Part shown: piece after piece, positions 16,188 through 23,938 of the stretch | How the letters are laid out: every line of letters begins with the position of its first letter | How positions within the stretch are numbered: the stretch's first letter is position 1 | Source of the DNA: Thermodesulfovibrionia bacterium | GTDB taxonomy: Bacteria; Nitrospirota; Thermodesulfovibrionia; UBA6902; BMS3Bbin08 | Assembly: GCA_030694425.1 (NCBI GenBank) | Contig: JAUXYI010000040.1 | Location: 1-41,570, forward strand | Direction: 5' to 3' | DNA: 41,570 nt | The notes under the pieces: model-generated | Seen by the model: the letters and a program-made list of their open reading frames with translations, nothing else | Database searches by the model: none | What the model was told of the DNA's origin: nothing | Position numbers and translations under genes: made by a program

Positions 16188-16522
16188 CTTTCGGAGATAT
16201 TTATCTCGTTGAAATTCCTGCTTCTGGCGGACACGAACAGCAAGGTGTCAGACCTGCAATTGTAGTCCAGACTGCTGAAAACATAGATAGAGTCCCTACC
16301 GTCCTTATTGTTCCTTTCACCACACAAATAAAGGCTGCGAGTTTCCCATTTACTTTTGTTGTAGAACCAGATTCTACCACTAATCTGACTTCAACATCTA
16401 TCGCTTTAGTGTTTCAACTAAGAGCTATTGATAAAAAGAGGATGAAGAACAGGCTCGGGAGTCTAAGCACAGGTGATATGCAAGTTTTGAAACAAAAATT
16501 GAAAGATATTTTAAACATATAA
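16184..16522 (+). CDS. MazF/PemK-family mRNA interferase toxin
   Basis: A 112-residue toxin of the PemK/MazF SH3-like fold. TFGDIYLVEIP (about 2-12) and GVRPAIVVQTAENI carry the core strands and the conserved Arg; TVLIVPFTTQIKA and the C-terminal FQLRAIDKKRMKNRLGSLS are typical. It cleaves mRNA at short sequence-specific sites. Translation starts at a GTG within the antitoxin stop (GTGA), giving coupling. The pair forms a cassette closed by attC-like site d. Toxin-antitoxin pairs are known to stabilise cassette arrays. Confidence 0.9.
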   Translation: MTFGDIYLVEIPASGGHEQQGVRPAIVVQTAENIDRVPTVLIVPFTTQIKAASFPFTFVVEPDSTTNLTSTSIALVFQLRAIDKKRMKNRLGSLSTGDMQVLKQKLKDILNI

Positions 16523-16554
16523 ATTTTTAAAGAACGAATCCTGCCCGCAGCGAC

Positions 16555-16622
16555 AGATAACAGAGTGCTTGAGATTAAACATCCAAAGGCTTTGCCCTTC
16601 TTAAGCACTCGAACCGTTAACT
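16555..16622 (+). other. attC-like site d
   Basis: AGATAAC (16555-16561), one base, GAGTGCTTGAG (16563-16573), a 26-nt loop, CTTAAGCACTC (16600-16610; ten pairs and one G-T), GAACC, then GTTAACT (16616-16622). Total 68 nt. The preceding CTGCCCGCAGCGACAG resembles the lead-in of other sites. Confidence 0.7.
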
Positions 16623-16701
16623 GAAATCCCACAAAAAAGGAGATAAAAATATGGAATCACAACAAATAGCAGAGCCATTTTGTCAGAGCTGTGGAATGCC
16701 G

Positions 16702-17127
16702 ATGAAAAAAACATTAAATTTTATAATCTTTGGTTTTATGTTTCTTATTTATCTACCAGTTGCCTGTAATGATATTTCTAAAATTGATCCGAAAAAAATC
16801 GAAAAAACACATCGAACATTAAAGTTTATAGAAGCCAAAATATTAACTGGGGTTTCCTATATAGATTTTAAAAAATCGATGCAGGATTTTTTAACCGAAA
16901 TTCTTATTACGAAAGATTTAATGCGAACAAACAAAGAGAAAGAAATATTACAACAATATATCGATATTTATGATATATATAACGATAGTCTTAAATTATG
17001 GGCAGATAAAGCAGAAGATAATAATTTACTTTCATTTGTCGCGTTTTACAAGGATATTGTAAAAAATACAATATTGAGACTTTCCCATTCAGTGAATACA
17101 AAGAAAGAAGGAGTATGGCTCTTTTAA
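16702..17127 (+). CDS. Small putative lipoprotein fused behind a zinc-ribbon gene start
   Basis: Reading from ATG 16702 gives 141 residues: MKKTLNFIIFGFMFLIYLP followed by VACND, a lipoprotein-like signal peptide with Cys23 as the possible lipidation site, then a helical charged domain. The same frame is open from ATG 16651, which has a better Shine-Dalgarno (AAAAAGGAG), and that adds 17 residues (MESQQIAEPFCQSCGMP) identical to the zinc-ribbon fragment at 18948. So the 5' end of a zinc-ribbon gene is joined in frame to this gene. I do not recognise the mature domain. The next gene overlaps its end by 13 bp. Confidence 0.55.
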   Translation: MKKTLNFIIFGFMFLIYLPVACNDISKIDPKKIEKTHRTLKFIEAKILTGVSYIDFKKSMQDFLTEILITKDLMRTNKEKEILQQYIDIYDIYNDSLKLWADKAEDNNLLSFVAFYKDIVKNTILRLSHSVNTKKEGVWLF

Positions 17128-17309
17128 AATTTTCCCCTGCACAAAGTTTTAACGAAGACCTGTACGGCCCGGACAAAATAGATACAACACCAGCCCTTGC
17201 TATTTATGTAAAATCGGAGTATGGCGATACATCTATGTTTGATATAGATCAGGCTATTGATAAAATATGGGGAGTAGCGAAGGAAAAAATTAGTGCAATA
17301 AAATATTAA
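17115..17309 (+). CDS. Small hypothetical protein, coupled to the upstream lipoprotein
   Basis: A 64-residue soluble protein starting inside the last codons of the preceding gene (13-bp overlap), with AAGAAGGAG at a good distance from the ATG. It has FSPAQSFNEDLYGPDKID in the first third and ends IDKIWGVAKEKISAIKY, an amphipathic helix. I recognise no family. The overlap suggests a two-gene cassette bounded by site d and the 110-bp repeat. Confidence 0.5.
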   Translation: MALLKFSPAQSFNEDLYGPDKIDTTPALAIYVKSEYGDTSMFDIDQAIDKIWGVAKEKISAIKY

Positions 17310-17313
17310 AAAA

Positions 17314-17423
17314 TCCAAAGTGCAAAGAGGGTCAAGTCTTTCTTCTTGCAGTTTTGCCCACAACGACAGATAACAGAGTGCTTGTCTACGACTCGTAGAG
17401 AGGTAAACACCCAAAGGCTACGC
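17314..17423 (+). repeat. 110-bp cassette-border repeat, copy 2
   Basis: Near-identical to 15773-15882 (8 differences). This copy has the better attC left arm, AGATAACAGAGTGCTTG, equal to that of site d, then TCTACGACTCGTAGA and CCCAAAGGCTACGC. It then breaks off into unrelated sequence (CCTGCAAATTT), so the right arm is gone. It separates two gene pairs. Confidence 0.75.
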
Positions 17424-17493
17424 CCTGCAAATTTTTGTATGTCATATATGTGCAGGTATGGTAAAATTAAGTAACTAATGGAAAGGAGGAATT

Positions 17494-17715
17494 ATGACAA
17501 CAGCATCTATAAAAAATAACCTTGCAGCTCAACTTGATAAACTTCCTTATAATTTACAACTTCGTGTGCTTGATTTTGTAAAGTCTCTAATACCCACAGG
17601 AGTCAAAGGTAAAAGCCTTCTGCGGTTTGAAGGAGCCATTCCTGCTGATGATTTAGAACTAATGTCTAAAGCTATAGAAGAAAACTGTGAAAAAGTAGAC
17701 ACCAGTGAATGGTAA
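17494..17715 (+). CDS. DUF2281-like antitoxin of a VapC pair
   Basis: A 73-residue acidic protein: LAAQLDKLPYNLQLRVLDFV forms the helical pair typical of DUF2281 antitoxins, and the tail LELMSKAIEENCEKVDTSEW would thread onto a PIN toxin. AAAGGAGGAATT precedes the ATG. It overlaps the VapC start by 11 bp. Since the toxin is interrupted, the antitoxin may no longer be needed and may be drifting, though it looks intact. Confidence 0.75.
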   Translation: MTTASIKNNLAAQLDKLPYNLQLRVLDFVKSLIPTGVKGKSLLRFEGAIPADDLELMSKAIEENCEKVDTSEW

Positions 17716-18094
17716 ATATCTTCTCGATACGAATATAATTATTTCCATTTTTGCTAAAGACCCTCAGATTCACAACCGTTTAGCAAACGCTGAAGAAGTG
17801 TTTATTCCATGTATTGCCATTGGAGAGTTGTGTTTTGGAGCATACAAGTCCCTCAAAATTGAAGAAAATCTTGCACGTATAGATGAATTTGCTATAAATA
17901 ATACTGTGCTTGCTTGTGATACAGACACAGCCAAAAAATATGGACATATAAAGAACCAATTGAAAGAAAAAGGGTAACCAATCCCTGAGAATGATGTATG
18001 GATTGCTGCAATCGCCCAACAATACGACATTACATTAATCTCAAAGGATATTCATTTTGCTGTAATTGAAAATTTAAAAATTGAAACATGGTAA
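17705..18094 (+). pseudogene. VapC PIN-domain toxin broken by an in-frame stop
   Basis: The frame begins GTG at 17705 (MNGKYLLDTNIIISIF) with the PIN acids Asp8 and Glu41 (AIGELCFG). Codon 91 is TAA (17975-17977). In the same frame the next codons read PIPENDVWIAAIAQQYDITL and then ISKDIHF, the rest of a normal VapC with Asp97 and Asp115, ending at a natural stop at 18092-18094. So one nonsense change splits a 129-residue toxin and removes the last catalytic acids. It is probably inactive unless the stop is read through. Confidence 0.85.
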
Positions 18095-18114
18095 AACAGC
18101 CTGCCCGCAACGGC

Positions 18115-18181
18115 AGATAACACAGGCTAAAAGATTGACATTCAAATGCTACCGCACTTCTTTTAGCCTTGAACGTTAGGC
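18115..18181 (+). other. attC-like site e
   Basis: AGATAAC (18115-18121), one base, CAGGCTAAAAG (18123-18133), a 26-nt loop, CTTTTAGCCT (perfect 10-bp complement of AGGCTAAAAG), TGAAC, then GTTAGGC (18175-18181), the textbook R' box. Total 67 nt. It is preceded by CCTGCCCGCAACGGC and follows the broken VapC gene. Confidence 0.75.
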
Positions 18182-18282
18182 AAAATCGTTCCTTCAGAGA
18201 AAAACATGACAAGCAATTTGCTCATTAATAACTTCGTTGGTGGACCTCTTTGTTTTTGCTGTCTTGAGATATAAGACATATC

Positions 18283-18942
18283 ATGAAGAAGAGCATATGG
18301 ATACCAACAAGACTAATTTCCATCTTTATCTTCTTCGCATTGGTCATGTTTGGAGGGACGCTCTGGACTCTCAGTGGAGGAGACCCCAGAGGAGAGTGGG
18401 TTCTCGTAACGTATGTAGTGGATGGCGATACTATTTCTGTGGGGCGTGGATGGAGGTCTACCACGGTGCGTCTTATTGGTATTGATACTCCTGAAACGGT
18501 GCATCCAGAAAAACCAGTCGAGTTTTTTGGCCCTGAGTCCTCAGAGTTTACCAAAAGGCAACTGGATGGGAAAAAGGTGCATCTTGAATTTGAGTCTTCT
18601 ACCCAGTATGATGACTATGACCGTTTGCTTGCTTATGTATTCCTTTTGGATGGTACCCTTTTCAATGCAGAACTTATCAAGCAAGGCTATGCTCGTGTTA
18701 TCGCCCCCTCTCCATTCCATCGCTATAAAGAGTTCCGCCTTTATGAACGCGAAGCGAGGGTTGCTGGGTTAGGCCTTTGGGCTGAAAAAGATATTTGTAG
18801 GGAGATCATTGGTAACAGGAGGTCGAAAATATATCGTCTTCCTGGTGATGCCGGCTGTAGTCGGATTAAGGAAGAAAACCGAATCTACTTTGATACGGAA
18901 GACGAGGCAATAAAGACAGGATATAGACGAGCGAAGCGGTAA
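18283..18942 (+). CDS. Thermonuclease-family (staphylococcal nuclease-like) protein, membrane-anchored or secreted
   Basis: A 219-residue protein. Residues 11-30 are a signal anchor (LISIFIFFALVMFGGTLWTL). The SNase domain (about 38-165) has VVDGDTISV, VRLIGIDTPETVHP (Arg63, Asp68, Glu71) and YDRLLAYVF (Arg114), the full catalytic set, so it should cut DNA or RNA outside the cytoplasmic membrane. The C-terminal segment IIGNRRSKIYRLPGDAGCSRIKEENRIYF resembles the Ada-type metal-binding tail on many such nucleases. It follows attC-like site e. An extracytoplasmic nuclease could act on incoming DNA; that role is inferred. Confidence 0.88.
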   Translation: MKKSIWIPTRLISIFIFFALVMFGGTLWTLSGGDPRGEWVLVTYVVDGDTISVGRGWRSTTVRLIGIDTPETVHPEKPVEFFGPESSEFTKRQLDGKKVHLEFESSTQYDDYDRLLAYVFLLDGTLFNAELIKQGYARVIAPSPFHRYKEFRLYEREARVAGLGLWAEKDICREIIGNRRSKIYRLPGDAGCSRIKEENRIYFDTEDEAIKTGYRRAKR

Positions 18943-18947
18943 GGATT

Positions 18948-19067
18948 ATGGAATCACAACAAATAGCAGAGCCATTTTGTCAAAGCTGTGGAATGCCGAT
19001 GAAACAGCCCGAAGATTTTGGGATAAACGCTGATGGAACCAGAAGCAAGGAAAATGATTGGCAATAG
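18948..19067 (+). pseudogene. Truncated putative zinc-ribbon protein gene
   Basis: Thirty-nine codons beginning MESQQIAEPFCQSCGMPMKQ, then PEDFGINADGTRSKE and an unrelated ending NDWQ before TAG. The FCQSCGMPM...NADG start is typical of a family of small putative zinc-ribbon proteins, normally about 80-100 residues with further cysteines (EYCTYCF-type) right where this copy breaks off. The first 57 bases recur at 16651-16707 with one mismatch. It starts 5 bp after the nuclease gene stop. Confidence 0.7.
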
Positions 19068-19106
19068 TACATATGGCGTCAATAAGCAACAAGTCGATAT
19101 TAAGAT

Positions 19107-19230
19107 GTCATTCTGGCTTGTCCAGAATCTATCCTTATTGTCATTGCAGCTTGTCTGCAATCATTCTTTGAAGAAAGATTCCGAATCCCGAAGCATCGGG
19201 AGAATGACAAGCCCGACAAGCGGGAATGAC
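19107..19230. repeat. GTCATTCTGG-family repeat cluster
   Basis: Nested segments GTCATTCTGGCTTGTCCAGAAT, GTCATTGCAGCTTGTCTGCAAT, ATTCCGAATCCCGAAGCATCGGGAGAATGAC and GGGAATGAC. It fills most of the 425-bp gap between array 1 and yjbQ. The remainder (19231-19367) shows no gene. It marks the right edge of the array. Confidence 0.8.
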
Positions 19231-19367
19231 AGTGGTGAGATAAATGCTATCTTCAACTAAAATACGAAAGAGGGAAAAAATTTGTATTGAGGCGGGAGAA
19301 ATCCTTTTTTAGTTCTTAAAAATATAATAAAAACTTAGACTTATATCTAACAACTTCAACTTATTGT

Positions 19368-19772
19368 TTAAACTCCATCATTTATCAACTTTACCAGAAC
19401 CCTTCTATGCCGTGGACCATCAAATTCGCAGAAAAATATGGACTGCCATGTGCCGAGAAGGAGTTTCCCATCATCAATAATAACGGTTTTTGAAGCGCCC
19501 ACAACAGTGGACTTTATATGTGCATCAGAATTTCCTTCCATGTGCGAATAATTTAAATTATTCGGAATAAGTTTGCTCAGAGTTCTTTGAATGTCGCTCA
19601 CAACAGACGGGTCTGCGCCTTCATTTATTGTAATCCCTGCGGTGGTGTGCGGGACATAAAGAAAACATATACCGCTTTTTATTCCGCTTTCGTCCAGTAG
19701 TTTTTCTATCTCAGAGGTAATATCTATAAATTCTGTTCTTGCTTTGGTTCTGATATTGATGTTATTTGTCAT
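19368..19772 (-). CDS. yjbQ: YjbQ/UPF0047 secondary thiamine-phosphate synthase-like protein
   Basis: A 134-residue protein of the YjbQ (UPF0047) family. The signature is HTTAGITINEGADPSVVSDI (about 47-66); HMEGNSDAHIKSTVVGAS and LLLGTWQSIFFCEFDGPRHRRV complete the trimeric fold. Some members show low thiamine-phosphate synthase activity; the physiological role is unclear. It lies downstream of the lipid A operon but 160 bp away across a repeat. Length is normal. Confidence 0.9.
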   Translation of the reverse strand: MTNNINIRTKARTEFIDITSEIEKLLDESGIKSGICFLYVPHTTAGITINEGADPSVVSDIQRTLSKLIPNNLNYSHMEGNSDAHIKSTVVGASKTVIIDDGKLLLGTWQSIFFCEFDGPRHRRVLVKLINDGV

Positions 19773-19828
19773 CCTATCCTCTAAATCAATACAACATGAA
19801 TATGTTGTTATTATTAGTTTTTATAGAC

Positions 19829-19927
19829 GAGATTGCCACGTCGTCCCGCTGTTTCGGGACTCCTCGCAATGACAGAAAAGATGCGCTAATATTTAATTTG
19901 TCATTGCGAGCAAAGCGAAGCAATCTC
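19829..19927. repeat. GAGATTGC...GCAATCTC dispersed repeat
   Basis: GAGATTGCCACGTCGTCCCG and TTTCGGGACTCCTCGCAATGAC on the left pair with TGTCATTGCGAGCAAAGCGAAGCAATCTC on the right. It sits between lpxK and yjbQ, and its right edge reaches the lpxK stop region. Confidence 0.8.
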
Positions 19928-19931
19928 ATAT

Positions 19932-20942
19932 TTATACACTTATGCCCCCTAATATATGATTATAAAAAGTATCGTCAATGGAAAAATCAACCCTTAAGGC
20001 AAAGATATTTTCCGGCATATCCAGCTCACTTAGTTTTACAAAATCTTTTTCAGTGGTAATTATTTCCAGGTCTCCCGCATCTTTTTTTATTTTATTAATG
20101 TCTCTTTGAGAGTAATTATAATGGTCTCTGTATGTTTTGAATTGTACTATATCAGCCCCTTTTGATGTCAAAACCTTTTTAAAATAAGATGGATTGGCAA
20201 TTCCTGCAAATGCATAAATCTTCTTATTGCTCAGCATTTCAAGTTCTCTGGTTTCTCCCGATGTATTTAAGAGAACTGTTGGTTTGTGTGATGCTGTGTA
20301 TATAGGAGTTTTTGTATTAAACTGCTTGATTTTTTGTGTAATTGCTGAGATTGATTCTTTGCTTACCATATCAGCCTTTGTTATTACTATAATGTCGGCA
20401 CGCTTCATTGCATCCAATGGTTCTCTCAGTATTCCTTCTGGAAAGAGTCTTTCATTCCCGAAAGGGTTTGATGCATCAATAAGAAGAATGTCTATATCCC
20501 TGTAAAGTCCCCAGTGCTGGAATCCGTCATCTAAAATAAACATGTTGATAGCATCAACGCCGAGTTCACCCATTGCATATACGCCTGCAAGAAATCTGTT
20601 TTGACCTTTTACAACAGGTATATCCTTTAATCTATACGCCATCAGGACAGGTTCATCGCCTGCAAGTTGCGTAGAAAGAAAATATTTTTTATCTTTACTT
20701 GAAAGACATGGCTTTTTTGTTTTGCCTTTGTATCCTCTTGTGAGCACGCAGGGCTTAAAGCCCCGTTTTTTTGCCTCCTGCGCTATTGCAATTACAGCAG
20801 GTGTTTTGCCTGTGCCGCCAAGAGTAAGATTGCCGATGCTTATAACTTTTGCAGGCAGTTTTTTGGTTTTTTTAATCCCTTTTCTGTAGAGTAAACTCCT
20901 GCCTGATAAAGCTGTTTTATAAATTGCACTAAGAATTCCCAA
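19932..20942 (-). CDS. lpxK: Tetraacyldisaccharide 4'-kinase
   Basis: A 336-residue kinase phosphorylating the 4' position of tetraacyldisaccharide-1-phosphate to give lipid IVA. The P-loop GNLTLGGTGKTP lies near residue 37, followed by VLTRGYKGK, AGDEPVLMA and MFILDDGFQHWGLYRDIDI with the catalytic Asp-containing DDGFQH. An N-terminal hydrophobic/basic segment anchors it to the inner membrane. The start overlaps the kdtA end by 14 bp. It is the last gene of lpxB-msbA-kdtA-lpxK. Confidence 0.95.
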   Translation of the reverse strand: MGILSAIYKTALSGRSLLYRKGIKKTKKLPAKVISIGNLTLGGTGKTPAVIAIAQEAKKRGFKPCVLTRGYKGKTKKPCLSSKDKKYFLSTQLAGDEPVLMAYRLKDIPVVKGQNRFLAGVYAMGELGVDAINMFILDDGFQHWGLYRDIDILLIDASNPFGNERLFPEGILREPLDAMKRADIIVITKADMVSKESISAITQKIKQFNTKTPIYTASHKPTVLLNTSGETRELEMLSNKKIYAFAGIANPSYFKKVLTSKGADIVQFKTYRDHYNYSQRDINKIKKDAGDLEIITTEKDFVKLSELDMPENIFALRVDFSIDDTFYNHILGGISV

Positions 20943-22224
20943 GAAAACTCCTTACAAGGGCAACCGCTTTTTTGACTGCGCCTGTATTCTTGTCTATTAT
21001 TCCCTTTGCCTTCTGCCCCATGTGTTCTGCCTTTTCAGTATTTTCTAATAAATCTTTTATTGCAGTCGCAAGACCGCCGGGATCTTTTACCATAATGGCA
21101 GCGCCTTCCATTAAAAAATCTTTTGCAATCGGAAAATTTTCCATGTGCGGGCCAAAGATGCTTGGTTTGCCCCAGTATGCAGGCTCTAATATATTATGCC
21201 CTCCGAAAGGCAGGAGACTGCCGCCAATAAAAGTAACGTCAGCTCCGGAAAAAAGTCGGGACAACTCACCAATCGTGTCCAGAAGAATAATGTCTGGAAG
21301 TTCTAATCCCCCCTCACCCCCCTTTGCTAAAGGGGGGAAGGGGGGATTAAGTGTGTTCTGTGCTCTGATTAACTCAGTGCGTCTTATAAAATTCAGGTTT
21401 CTTTTTTTCAGGATTTCCTCTGCCTCATTAAATCTCTCAGGGTGTCTCGGTGCAAGAATAAGTTTTAAATCAGGGAAGCTTTTTTTTACTTCTTCATATG
21501 CATCAAGGACAATTTCTTCTTCTCCCTTGTGAGTGCTTCCTGCTAAAAGGATTTTTCCTTTAACCCCATCCATCCATCTGACCGATTCTTTCTTATCAAG
21601 TTCTATATCAAATTTAAAATTTCCCATAATACCCACCTTGTTTTTGTCTGCTCCTATAGTGACAATTCTTTCAGCATCTGTTTCTCCCTGCATATATATA
21701 AAATCCAAGTATGATAAAACTTTCTTCATAAAAGGTTTTATTAATTTATATCCTTTGAATGATTCAGGCGAGATCCTGCCGTTTAAAAGAACAATACGGG
21801 ATCCATTTTTTTTCAGTGTGCTAAAAAGTGCAGGCCAGAGTTCTGTTTCAATTGTTATGAAAACTTTTGGCTTTATTATCCTTACAGCCTTGCGAATAGT
21901 TAGCCATGTGTCCCATGGAATATACATTGTCCTGTCTGTTGAGGGAAATTTCTCGCGGGCGATTTTTTGTCCTGTATATGTGGTAGTAGAAAGTACAATT
22001 TTAATCCCCGGAAATTCTTTTTTAAGCGATGCTAAAAAGGGCAGGGCAGCCATTACCTCTCCGACAGAGACTGCATGTACCCAGATGTCTGCATTTGTAT
22101 ATTCTGATATCCCGAGCCTCTCCTTTAAATATTGCAGCCTGTTTTCATGTCCTTTTTTGGATAAAAGCCACGGAAGATATGCTATGAGGGATATTAGTGA
22201 AAGGAGGTTATATATTATGAGCAT
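20929..22224 (-). CDS. kdtA: 3-deoxy-D-manno-octulosonic acid (Kdo) transferase
   Basis: A 431-residue GT30 glycosyltransferase adding Kdo to lipid IVA. The start at 22224 (MLIIYNLLSLISLIAYLPWL) is chosen because it opens with the membrane anchor of the family and lies 17 bp inside the msbA end; the frame is open 34 codons further but those lack family features. Motifs: DIWVHAVSVGEVMAALPFL, TETELWPALF, LLNGRISPESF, LLAGSTHKGEEE, LAPRHPERF, and FIGGSLLPFGGHNILEPAYW. An in-frame palindromic repeat encodes NPPFPPLAKGGEGG between two conserved parts (about residues 293-307). Confidence 0.95.
   Translation of the reverse strand: MLIIYNLLSLISLIAYLPWLLSKKGHENRLQYLKERLGISEYTNADIWVHAVSVGEVMAALPFLASLKKEFPGIKIVLSTTTYTGQKIAREKFPSTDRTMYIPWDTWLTIRKAVRIIKPKVFITIETELWPALFSTLKKNGSRIVLLNGRISPESFKGYKLIKPFMKKVLSYLDFIYMQGETDAERIVTIGADKNKVGIMGNFKFDIELDKKESVRWMDGVKGKILLAGSTHKGEEEIVLDAYEEVKKSFPDLKLILAPRHPERFNEAEEILKKRNLNFIRRTELIRAQNTLNPPFPPLAKGGEGGLELPDIILLDTIGELSRLFSGADVTFIGGSLLPFGGHNILEPAYWGKPSIFGPHMENFPIAKDFLMEGAAIMVKDPGGLATAIKDLLENTEKAEHMGQKAKGIIDKNTGAVKKAVALVRSFLGNS
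21306..21347. repeat. Palindromic repeat inside kdtA
   Basis: ATCCCCCC at one end and GGGGGGAT at the other, with the perfect inner palindrome CCCCCCTTT-GCT-AAAGGGGGG (21317-21337). Read on the minus strand it adds about 14 codons in frame (NPPFPPLAKGGEGG) to a conserved enzyme. Confidence 0.85.
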
Positions 22225-23938
22225 CTTTTTCGAATTGAGACTTATAGAGGAATTTATACATGCCTTCTTTTGAGAGAAGTTCCTCATGAGTGCCTGTTTC
22301 AATAACTTTTCCCTTATCAAGCACAAGAATTTTATCAGCTTTTCTTACTGTGGATAATCTGTGTGCAATAACAAATGTTGTTCTGTTTGTCATCAGGTTA
22401 TCAAGCGCCTTCTGCACGATAATCTCTGATGCGGTGTCAAGGGATGATGTAGCTTCATCAAGTATGAGGATAGGGGGGTTTTTAAGCAGCGCCCGTGCAA
22501 TTGATATTCTCTGTTTCTGTCCGCCTGAAAGCCTTATGCCCCTTTCACCGATTATTGTGTCATAGCCATGCAGCATCTCTTTTATGAAATCATGGGCATA
22601 GGCTGCCTTTGCTGCTTCTTTTATCTCTTCTTCCGTTGCATCGAGTTTGCCAAGTGCGATATTATCCATGACTGTTTCATTAAATAATATGATGTCCTGA
22701 CTTACAATCCCGATATTTTTGCGGAGGGATTCAAGGGTAACATCATTTACATCAATATCGTCAATAAATATGCTTCCGCTTACGGGTTTATAAAATCTTG
22801 GGAGCATATCAACCATGGTTGTTTTGCCTGCTCCGCTTTTGCCGACTATTGCTACGAGTTCTCCTTTTTTGACTCTAAAATTTATATCATCAAGGACTTT
22901 TTTTCTGGTGCCCGGATAAATAAATCTTACGTTGTCAAAAACTATCTCATTCTTTATTTCAGTCAGATTTTTTGTTCCGTCAACTTCAGGCTGCTGGTCA
23001 AGGAGATAAAAAATCCTTTCTGAGGCGGCGCGTGCCTGCTGCAGATTATTATTAGCATTGCCGAGTCTTCTTATAGGCGTGTACATCATTCCAATAGCAG
23101 CGAAAAAGGACAGGAGGTCGCCCATTGTCATTTTGTTATGGAATACGAGATAAAAGCCGTAGAACAGAATAGATGTTGAACCTATGCCGGTTATGATTTC
23201 ATGGATGAGCGATGAATATTCTATTGTGCGGGCGCCTTTTAAGGCTACCCTGTAATTCTTTTTATTTTCTTCATTGAATTTATCTTCATGGAGTTTTTCA
23301 CGCCTGAATCCCTTAATCATTTTAATGCCTGATATGCTCTCGGTGAGCCTTATTATAAGACCTGATATCTGCTCCTGTGTTTGCTGGCTTATCTTTTTCA
23401 TCTTTTTCCCGAATTTATTAATGACAAAGAATGAAAACGGAAGTACTGTTATGGCTATTAATGCAAGGTCCCAGCGTCGTATAAAGGCAATAATTAGGAG
23501 AACTAAAAAAGATGTACCTTCAACAATAATGTCTTTTACTGAATAACCAAGAAGTCCCTGCAAGACATTTGAATCATTTATTACCCTTGAAATTAATTCA
23601 CCCGAGGGTCTGTTCACATAAAAATTCATTGGAAGTCCGATAAGTTTTTTGAAGAGCTGTTCCCTCACATCCCTTACAACCTTTGAGCCTACTGCGCGCA
23701 TGAGGAAGGAATAGGCAAAAGAAAAAAGCCCTTTAAGCGTGAAAAAACCGATATACAAAAGTGGAAAAGTTTTTATTATATGAATGTCTTTGTTTAAATT
23801 TATGCCGTCAATTACCGGCTTGATATACCATGCCATTGCCCCGGAAATACCCGAGGTTGCAAGGCTGAACATAGTTGCAATTGCAACAACCCACCAGTAT
23901 GGTTTGAGATATCTAATTAGGCGCTTGTACTGTTCCAT
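22208..23938 (-). CDS. msbA: Lipid A export ATP-binding/permease protein
   Basis: A 576-residue ABC half-transporter flipping lipid A-core across the inner membrane. Six transmembrane helices span about residues 15-300. The nucleotide-binding domain has Walker A VGKSGAGKTTMVD, the Q-loop GIVSQDIILFNETV, signature RLSGGQKQRISIARALL, Walker B ILILDEATSSLD and the H-loop FVIAHRLSTV. Its start overlaps the lpxB end by 22 bp and its end overlaps kdtA. Lipid A context supports MsbA over a multidrug exporter. Confidence 0.92.
   Translation of the reverse strand: MEQYKRLIRYLKPYWWVVAIATMFSLATSGISGAMAWYIKPVIDGINLNKDIHIIKTFPLLYIGFFTLKGLFSFAYSFLMRAVGSKVVRDVREQLFKKLIGLPMNFYVNRPSGELISRVINDSNVLQGLLGYSVKDIIVEGTSFLVLLIIAFIRRWDLALIAITVLPFSFFVINKFGKKMKKISQQTQEQISGLIIRLTESISGIKMIKGFRREKLHEDKFNEENKKNYRVALKGARTIEYSSLIHEIITGIGSTSILFYGFYLVFHNKMTMGDLLSFFAAIGMMYTPIRRLGNANNNLQQARAASERIFYLLDQQPEVDGTKNLTEIKNEIVFDNVRFIYPGTRKKVLDDINFRVKKGELVAIVGKSGAGKTTMVDMLPRFYKPVSGSIFIDDIDVNDVTLESLRKNIGIVSQDIILFNETVMDNIALGKLDATEEEIKEAAKAAYAHDFIKEMLHGYDTIIGERGIRLSGGQKQRISIARALLKNPPILILDEATSSLDTASEIIVQKALDNLMTNRTTFVIAHRLSTVRKADKILVLDKGKVIETGTHEELLSKEGMYKFLYKSQFEKDAHNI

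Noticed and set aside
21533-22273. A 246-codon plus-strand frame opposite kdtA.
   Set aside because: Low-complexity, Ser/Ile-rich shadow of a conserved gene.
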